Assembly (NCBI GenBank): GCA_002702965.1
Contig: PADE01000012.1
Coordinates: 1-12,027 of the forward strand
Reading direction: 5' to 3'
Length of the DNA: 12,027 nt
From: Planctomycetaceae bacterium
GTDB lineage: Bacteria > Planctomycetota > Planctomycetia > Pirellulales > Pirellulaceae
Made by a program: the position numbers and the translations under genes. Below the pieces are notes generated by a model that saw only the letters and a program-made list of their open reading frames with translations, was not told the origin of the DNA and made no database searches. Shown piece after piece: positions 7,523 through 12,027 of the stretch (position 1 is its first letter; the number at the start of each line of letters is the position of its first letter).

Positions 7523-8422
7523 CTAGTCGCGAGCCAGCCAACGTACCGCGTTCTCGACGATTTTCAGGGGGAGTTTTTCTTTGTAAACGGGGAACGTCTC
7601 GTGTCCCGGCCGGAAATAGAACACCCGGCCCAGACCGACCTGCCAGACGCAACCGCTTCGAAACCACTCGCCGCCCGCCCAACGCTCTTCAAATACAACT
7701 TCGTCGGGTGCGGGGATATGAAATGGTTCGTCGTACATTTCGGTGGCCGGTAAGCTAAACCGGGCGGGAACCCCGCGGGCGATCGGATGGTCGGGTAACA
7801 ACGTGGTCAAGTGGCTGGGTTTGCCATCCTCGCGCCAGCCGGGAAACGCGCAGTTCGGCAAATAGACTTTGATCGCAGTCCTCCCGCCGGGAAATTTACG
7901 CGCGTAGACGCGCGGCGTGAGCAGGCTATCCAGTTTGGGGCCTACGAAATCCTGACCGCGAACAAACTCAATCGTGACATCGCGATCCGCCGCGGCGTAA
8001 CGCTTGGCGGCGCGCAACCGGGTGACCTCGTCCATGGCCTCGATAAACGGCAGCGACCAGTGGGCCGAGTGGAGCGAGATCATCGAAAGTTGTCCGCTCT
8101 TGATTCGGCGGACAATGGCGCGGGCTTTGTCGCGTTTGATTTCATGGTGGCGCGCGTGGTCCCAGTAGATCAGCACTTGGCAATGATCGAGAATGACATC
8201 CGCCAGTCCCTGTTCCGCGTCGTCCAGCTTGACCGATCGTACCGACAAACCGGGTTGCGCGGCGAGGTGGGCGGCAATGGCGTTGCCGAGAAAATTCTCG
8301 TAGGCCTGTTTTTGGCTCGGTTGCTGTTCGTCCCACACGACCACCTGGATCGGTTGGCCGGGTAACGGGTGCGTGGTGCCCCAGATGGCGAGCGTCAGGA
8401 AGCAGGCGATCGTCCGTTGCAT
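7523..8422 (-). CDS. ThuA family (trehalose utilisation-type) protein with signal peptide
   Basis: The chosen ATG at 8422 gives 299 residues beginning with a clean signal peptide (MQRT, hydrophobic 5-15, cleavage near PGQ 21-23). An open frame reaching back to 8716 would overlap the upstream gene and place the signal internally, so I reject it. ThuA landmarks are clear: VVVWDE (27-32), LIYWDHARHH (84-93), ISLHSAHWS (115-123), HPIARGVP (212-219), EMYDEPFHIP (228-237), FRSGC (254-258) and FYFRPGHE (268-275). The fold is glutamine-amidotransferase-like. ThuA acts with the dehydrogenase ThuB in trehalose/3-keto-sugar use in rhizobia. The stretch between about 138 and 208 is longer than I remember for rhizobial ThuA (an insertion of perhaps 40 residues). 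The signal peptide suggests an extracytoplasmic form, matching the Tat-exported oxidoreductase encoded just downstream. Confidence 0.9.
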   Translation of the reverse strand: MQRTIACFLTLAIWGTTHPLPGQPIQVVVWDEQQPSQKQAYENFLGNAIAAHLAAQPGLSVRSVKLDDAEQGLADVILDHCQVLIYWDHARHHEIKRDKARAIVRRIKSGQLSMISLHSAHWSLPFIEAMDEVTRLRAAKRYAAADRDVTIEFVRGQDFVGPKLDSLLTPRVYARKFPGGRTAIKVYLPNCAFPGWREDGKPSHLTTLLPDHPIARGVPARFSLPATEMYDEPFHIPAPDEVVFEERWAGGEWFRSGCVWQVGLGRVFYFRPGHETFPVYKEKLPLKIVENAVRWLARD

Positions 8423-8651
8423 CAAAGTCAGGGTGCCTTTGCGTGGTTGAGGTTTTGCGCACATCAAAGACGGGCTGACGGCGCACACCTGGCGGGGGGG
8501 GGCGGTAGCCGACACACCATAGGTGTTGACGCGGGGACCGACAAGCGACGCCAGCAGCGATTGGTAGAGAGGGGATGCGTTTCGCGTGCTGCTGCAGCGC
8601 TTGATAGAGATTGTGAGGAGAGTTTGGTTTCGATGCCTGAGGGAGGTCGAA
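8423..8651. other. Intergenic leader of the ThuA gene
   Basis: These 229 bp separate the membrane/SRPBCC gene from the ThuA gene, both read on the minus strand. The notable element is a nine-G run at 8494-8502 (nine C on the coding strand). I see no convincing promoter boxes, hairpin with T-tract, or small gene. The gap is large enough for ThuA to have its own promoter. Confidence 0.5.
8494..8502. repeat. G9/C9 homopolymer tract
   Basis: Nine consecutive G on the plus strand lie 72 bases upstream of the ThuA start. Tracts of this length are prone to slippage; in a promoter they could alter spacing and expression. Whether the length varies is not visible from one sequence. Confidence 0.85.
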
Positions 8652-10073
8652 TTAGTTTGTCGAAGTGGGGCCAGCAGTCGGCTGTTCGGCGTGCTGCTTG
8701 ACATGTGTGAGAACACGCCTGTGGATGCGATGGATCAGGAGATCGGACCACAAGGTCCAATAGGCATGGGGAAACATGTCGAGTTGGTACCACGTCCTGC
8801 CGACGAGCCGGGTTCCGCCGCCGGGTCGACGCTCGAGCACAAATTCACCGCGAGTACTTCGCAGGGCACCATCGAGATGCGGGGGATGGAGATCCCGGTA
8901 GGGGGTCATTTCAAACATCGGGGCTGGCTGGCTGTGGACGTCGAACGCCAGGCGGTACGGCGCATCCCAGGCCGTGATCGGTTCGACAAATACACCGGTG
9001 GTAAAAATGCAGCGACGCACGGCACCCACACCGGTCCCGTCGATCTCGGCGCGCAGCGGACAGGCAATCCCCCAGCGGAAGTACCATTCGTCCGGTTGCG
9101 CGAGATTCGGGAAGTGGATCACACGCTCCCAGACCTGATCGATGTCCGCGTCGATGTTGACTTCGGTCTGGACCGTCCATTCCCGCTTCGGGGTGACGGA
9201 TTTCTCGATCCCGGTCCAACCGGGAAGGAACACCAGGACGGCGAGCGTTCCGCCCAGTGGGCGCCGGGTTGTCTCGGCGATGAACTTGCCAATCGCTCCC
9301 CCCAAGCCTCCTAGTGGCAGTGCGATGGGGGCCGCCATGGCGATGCAAATCACACCCTCCAATGCGAACGCCAACAACACGCCTCCGGCGAGGATGACGG
9401 TTAACATGCCGAGCCAGATACTCGTAGAGATGGTGGTGGGAGCGACGGAATTGGTGATCACCGCAGCGATGACGCCCATCAGGATCGGGGTGCCCAAAAA
9501 GAGTGAGGCCCCATACGTATCAAATGCGTAAACGCTGACGCCGACCATGACCAGCGCGATCACGAGTCCCATCACCAAGCCCAGCGCTGCGCTGCGATAA
9601 TGAAGCACGGTGCGATGGATCGTACTATGGGCGTCGAGCCACTCGATTTTCCGTCGGTTGGGCAGGATGGCGAGCAGGACCATCGTACACAGGTTGACGG
9701 CAGGCACCAGGATGAGCAGGCCGAACCAAGGTGAGTGTCCGGCGCTGAAGGCGCGCCGCAGGCTCATCGTGACGGCGATCCACAGGAACGGTAGCGTCCA
9801 CAGGAACCACGCCCAACCAAGCCAGTCGGGCGCGCCGGCAACGAGTTCTTCACGCGCCGAGAGCACCGGCGAAAAAAACTCCAGGGGTGTCATCATGGTA
9901 CCGACGACACGCCACAAAACGGTCACCTCCAACAGGTACTTGGCGAGCATCAGAGCAAATCCGGACGTCGCATAAAAACCGCGTGGCACGTCTGCGTAAA
10001 ATCCGAACCAACCGACGAGCACGCCTCGCGCGATTGATTCGGGCCGGTCGCGAGACGCGTGGAGGTTGTTCAT
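8652..10073 (-). CDS. Polytopic membrane protein with C-terminal SRPBCC domain
   Basis: The protein is 473 residues. The first about 290 hold roughly seven or eight hydrophobic segments (near 35-58, 85-103, 116-137, 161-185, 190-208, 217-238, 240-262, 272-287). The segment SLRRAFSAGHSPW (104-116), followed by a long LLILVP helix, resembles the DUF805-type pattern RR...G.SPW. Residues about 297-460 are soluble and look like an SRPBCC/START-type ligand-binding domain: an opening strand VQTEVNIDADIDQVWERV (301-318), a central FTTGVFVEPITAWDAPYRLAF block and a closing amphipathic helix before the C terminus. That domain binds hydrophobic ligands in a deep pocket; with a membrane anchor it may handle a lipid or sense one, which is inference. 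No signal peptide is needed. The start at 10073 lacks a good Shine-Dalgarno sequence. Its placement between DUF1501 and ThuA is unexplained. Confidence 0.78.
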   Translation of the reverse strand: MNNLHASRDRPESIARGVLVGWFGFYADVPRGFYATSGFALMLAKYLLEVTVLWRVVGTMMTPLEFFSPVLSAREELVAGAPDWLGWAWFLWTLPFLWIAVTMSLRRAFSAGHSPWFGLLILVPAVNLCTMVLLAILPNRRKIEWLDAHSTIHRTVLHYRSAALGLVMGLVIALVMVGVSVYAFDTYGASLFLGTPILMGVIAAVITNSVAPTTISTSIWLGMLTVILAGGVLLAFALEGVICIAMAAPIALPLGGLGGAIGKFIAETTRRPLGGTLAVLVFLPGWTGIEKSVTPKREWTVQTEVNIDADIDQVWERVIHFPNLAQPDEWYFRWGIACPLRAEIDGTGVGAVRRCIFTTGVFVEPITAWDAPYRLAFDVHSQPAPMFEMTPYRDLHPPHLDGALRSTRGEFVLERRPGGGTRLVGRTWYQLDMFPHAYWTLWSDLLIHRIHRRVLTHVKQHAEQPTAGPTSTN

Positions 10074-10251
10074 GGGCAGGTCATGGCCGTTCGCTGGGGG
10101 TTGATGAAAATCCGATCGGTCGCAGCGCTCGGGCGGGAGTGGATCGCTTCGTAAGGCCCTTCCGGCAGTCGCAGCGCACCGACCCGAACGCCCGCGTCGG
10201 GCAACGGGCAGAGTCCGCCGATGGGGCGGGAGGTGCCACCGTTCACTCGGC
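10074..10251. other. Intergenic gap between DUF1501 and membrane/SRPBCC genes
   Basis: These 178 bp lie downstream of the DUF1501 stop and upstream of the membrane protein start. GCCCG CGT CGGGC at 10190-10202 can form a short five-pair hairpin without a T-tract, a weak terminator candidate for the DUF1501 transcript. Nothing else is recognisable. Confidence 0.4.
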
Positions 10252-11688
10252 TTACGTCAGGAGTTTGTCCACCACAACGGCGCCCGAAACGGCCGAATCG
10301 GTAAGCGTCTCGTCCCGTCCCTGATGATGGAATGTCAAGGCATCATGGTCGAGACCCAATTGGTGCAGGATGGTGGCGAACAGATCGGGAACGCTCACGG
10401 GGTCCTCCACGGCGCGATAACCGACCTCGTCGGTGGCTCCATGGACGTGGCCGGCCTTAAATCCGCCGCCTGCCAACAGGGCGGTAAAGCCGTTGCGGTT
10501 ATGATCGCGCCCCAGGCCGTTCTGCGAGACGGGCAACCGGCCGAATTCACCGGTCCACAGCACAATGGTCTCTCCGAGTAAACCGCGTTGCGCCAGGTCC
10601 TTGATGAAACCGGCTGTTGGGAGATCGGTTTGGGGCGCAATCTCCGCGATCTGGTCTTTGACATTGTTATGGCTGTCCCACGGGGCCCCGTTGAGAAAGA
10701 CGTGCACAAACCGAACCCCCGCCTCGACCATCCGGCGGGCCATCAACAGCCGTGTTCCGTAACCGGCCGTGGTTTTGTTGTCGATCCCGTAGAGTTTTCG
10801 CGTCGCCGCGGTCTCCTGCTTCAGGTCGAGGGTGTGCGCCGCCTCGAGCTGCATCCGCGCGGCTAATTCGTAGTTCCGAATTCGGGCTTCTAGGATATGG
10901 TCGTGGGGGTAGTCCTGGCGGTGTCGTTGATTGAGTTGGGCGAGAAAGGCGAGATCCTCCTCCCTCGAACCGGGGGGCAATGCGTGCTGCGGGCGCAGGT
11001 TGAGTACGGGGGTACCCTCGGTGCGAATCTGTGTCCCGCGGTAGACGGCTGGCAACCAGCCGTTTTGCCAGAGCGTGGAACCGGTCGAGGGGTATCCTTG
11101 AGGATCGCGCAGCACCACGTAGGCCGGGAGATTCTGATTCTCCGTTCCCAATCCGTAACAGATCCACGAGCCCAGCGTGGGTCGACCCGGAAAGATCTTC
11201 CCGCTGGTGATCATCACCAGCCCCTCGGTATGATTGTTATGCTCGGAGTGCATCGAGCGCACCATACACAGTTCATCCGCAACCGAAGCGGTGTGCGGTA
11301 ACGCTGAGGAGAAATCCATTCCACTCTGACCGTGTCGAGTAAACTCCCACGGTGACGAGAGCAGTTGGTTCTTCTCGCTGCCCGGCTGGAACATCTCGAC
11401 TTTTTCGCGATAGACGGTCCCCGTCCCGCTCGCCAGGGCCGGTTTGGGATCGAAAAGATCCATCTGACTGGGGCCACCGTTCTGCAACAACATGACGACC
11501 GATTTCGCGCGTGGTGGAAAGTGTGGGCGACGCGGTGTCAGGTCGAGCGGTCGCGGCGGGGCGCCTCGCGCTCGGTCGTTCTGGAGCAGCCAGTTCAAGG
11601 CGCAACCACCCAGACCCATCCCGGCAGACCGCAGCAGTTGGCGGCGCGTGGGGCGTTGAGAGGAAGGCTCGCTGTGTGGGGTGCTCAT
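10252..11688 (-). CDS. Tat-exported DUF1501 family protein (paired with DUF1553)
   Basis: The protein is 478 residues, the normal size for the family. The Tat-type motif TRRQLLR is at 14-20, followed by GMGLGGC. DUF1501 motifs in order are QNGGPSQMDLFDPKP (69-83), MHSEHNNHTEG (146-156), GYGTRLLMARRMVEAGVRFVHV (309-330, spans the conserved central helix and strand), WDSHNN (337-342), TGEFGRLP (379-386), GRDHNRNGFT (393-402) and PDLFATILHQLGLD (434-447). It keeps the conserved Asp/His/Glu positions expected for a metal-dependent phosphatase/sulfatase-like fold, but no activity is established. It follows the DUF1553 gene by 54 bp, the usual planctomycete arrangement, and the two are probably cotranscribed and act together outside the cytoplasm. 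It is a different subtype from the other DUF1501 protein in the window (GRDHNRNGFT versus GRDHWPG). Confidence 0.93.
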   Translation of the reverse strand: MSTPHSEPSSQRPTRRQLLRSAGMGLGGCALNWLLQNDRARGAPPRPLDLTPRRPHFPPRAKSVVMLLQNGGPSQMDLFDPKPALASGTGTVYREKVEMFQPGSEKNQLLSSPWEFTRHGQSGMDFSSALPHTASVADELCMVRSMHSEHNNHTEGLVMITSGKIFPGRPTLGSWICYGLGTENQNLPAYVVLRDPQGYPSTGSTLWQNGWLPAVYRGTQIRTEGTPVLNLRPQHALPPGSREEDLAFLAQLNQRHRQDYPHDHILEARIRNYELAARMQLEAAHTLDLKQETAATRKLYGIDNKTTAGYGTRLLMARRMVEAGVRFVHVFLNGAPWDSHNNVKDQIAEIAPQTDLPTAGFIKDLAQRGLLGETIVLWTGEFGRLPVSQNGLGRDHNRNGFTALLAGGGFKAGHVHGATDEVGYRAVEDPVSVPDLFATILHQLGLDHDALTFHHQGRDETLTDSAVSGAVVVDKLLT

Positions 11689-11694
11689 GGCATC

Positions 11695-11754
11695 GTCTCA
11701 AGGGAGAACGGTCTCAAGGGAGGTTGTTTCAAGGAACTTGTTTCAAGGAACGTA
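11695..11754 (-). repeat. 14-16-bp imperfect tandem repeat between DUF1553 and DUF1501
   Basis: Plus-strand units are GTCTCAAGGGAGAACG (11695-11710), GTCTCAAGGGAGGTTG (11711-11726), TTTCAAGGAACTTG (11727-11740) and TTTCAAGGAACGTA (11741-11754). The 14-mer TTGTTTCAAGGAAC is perfectly doubled at 11724-11751. The array fills almost the whole gap, overlaps the DUF1553 stop codon (11743-11745) and ends six bases before the DUF1501 start codon. On the mRNA strand the units read CTCCCTTGAGAC and TTCCTTGAAAC, resembling the array at 18-92. Confidence 0.88.
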
Positions 11755-12027
11755 GAGGAACTCGTTGGTGCACAGCAACATGTGACACAGGTGCCGCAAC
11801 CCATGCCGCTCCGCCGCCGCCGCGGTGTCGGGCTGTCGCCGATAGCGTTCCGTCTGGTGCTTGACCAGGTCGCTGGCCCAACGGTGCTCCGCGGGGTGGG
11901 GTGGTCTCGCCAAGGCGAGCCGAAACGCGAGGGCGATCCTCTCGGAGTGGGGCAGCTGGCCGCCCTCCTGGAGGACACGGGCAGCGAAACGCGACGACTG
12001 TTCGAACATAAATCGATCGTTCATCAA
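11743..12027 (-). CDS. DUF1553 (PSD1-type) protein, C-terminal fragment cut by window edge
   Basis: Only the last about 94 residues are in the window and the frame stays open past 12027. The fragment starts within LMNDRFMFEQSSRFAARV, continues with IALAFRLALARPPHPAE and ends LLCTNEFLYVP. These match the conserved end of DUF1553 proteins (MMND.F...Q..RFA.R, AFRLALGRPP, LLNTNEFLYV). Full-length members are usually several hundred to about 1000 residues, often with a DUF1549 domain and a cytochrome-c-like N terminus, and are exported; none of that is visible here. It sits directly upstream of a DUF1501 gene, its normal partner. The final codons and stop lie inside a tandem repeat. Confidence 0.9.
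   Translation of the reverse strand: MMNDRFMFEQSSRFAARVLQEGGQLPHSERIALAFRLALARPPHPAEHRWASDLVKHQTERYRRQPDTAAAAERHGLRHLCHMLLCTNEFLYVP

Noticed and set aside
8423..8716. 98-residue N-terminal extension of the ThuA protein
   Set aside because: It would overlap the upstream gene, is low in recognisable structure, and places the signal peptide in the interior.
8586..9314. 242-residue forward open frame opposite the SRPBCC domain
   Set aside because: The minus-strand protein has coherent membrane helices and an SRPBCC pattern; the forward frame has neither.
10271..10280. Lipobox-like LGGC in the second DUF1501 signal (residues 26-29), suggesting a Tat lipoprotein
   Set aside because: The Cys is only about 13 residues after the twin arginines, which is too short for a normal hydrophobic region. 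The coordinates given are nominal, within the same gene; the residue itself lies near 11604-11613.

Overview
The window looks like a GC-rich piece of a Planctomycetota chromosome, probably a Pirellulales-type relative, although the genus cannot be read from the sequence. The main evidence is two Tat-exported DUF1501 proteins, the C-terminal end of a DUF1553 (PSD1-type) protein directly upstream of one of them, and a Tat-exported Gfo/Idh/MocA oxidoreductase beside a ThuA-family protein. DUF1501/DUF1553 pairs are a planctomycete hallmark. Shine-Dalgarno sequences are mostly weak, which also fits that phylum. I see no RNA genes, insertion sequences, phage genes or CRISPR array.

Layout, left to right. 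Bases 1-103 are a leader with four perfect copies of a 15-bp tandem repeat. Bases 104-2299 (+) encode an exported three-part protein: SGNH/GDSL esterase, alpha/beta hydrolase and fibronectin-III-like tail. Bases 2390-3751 (-) encode a stand-alone DUF1501 protein that converges on it. A divergent gap of about 280 bp follows. Bases 4033-6129 (+) encode an exported heparinase II/III-like protein (alpha-helical toroid plus beta-sandwich). It ends nose to nose with a Gfo/Idh/MocA oxidoreductase (6149-7471, -), with a hairpin spanning both stop codons. Continuing on the minus strand are a signal-peptide-bearing ThuA protein (7523-8422), a membrane protein with a C-terminal SRPBCC domain (8652-10073), a second DUF1501 protein (10252-11688), and the end of a DUF1553 protein that runs off the window (11743-12027).

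How the genes may work together (inference). Almost every product carries an export signal, and the predicted activities suit breakdown of a complex, possibly esterified, uronate-containing polysaccharide outside the cytoplasm. Two esterase-like domains could remove acyl groups, a lyase-like protein could cut the backbone, and the ThuA plus Gfo/Idh pair could oxidise sugars by 3-keto chemistry, as in the known ThuA-ThuB trehalose pathway. The five minus-strand genes from DUF1553 to Gfo/Idh are co-directional, but gaps of 50-230 bp mean a single operon is not proven.

The least explained DNA is a family of short tandem repeats in front of two genes (18-92 and 11695-11754). Their mRNA-strand versions look related, being CTCC/CTT/GAGA-type units. 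A nine-G tract lies in front of the ThuA gene.
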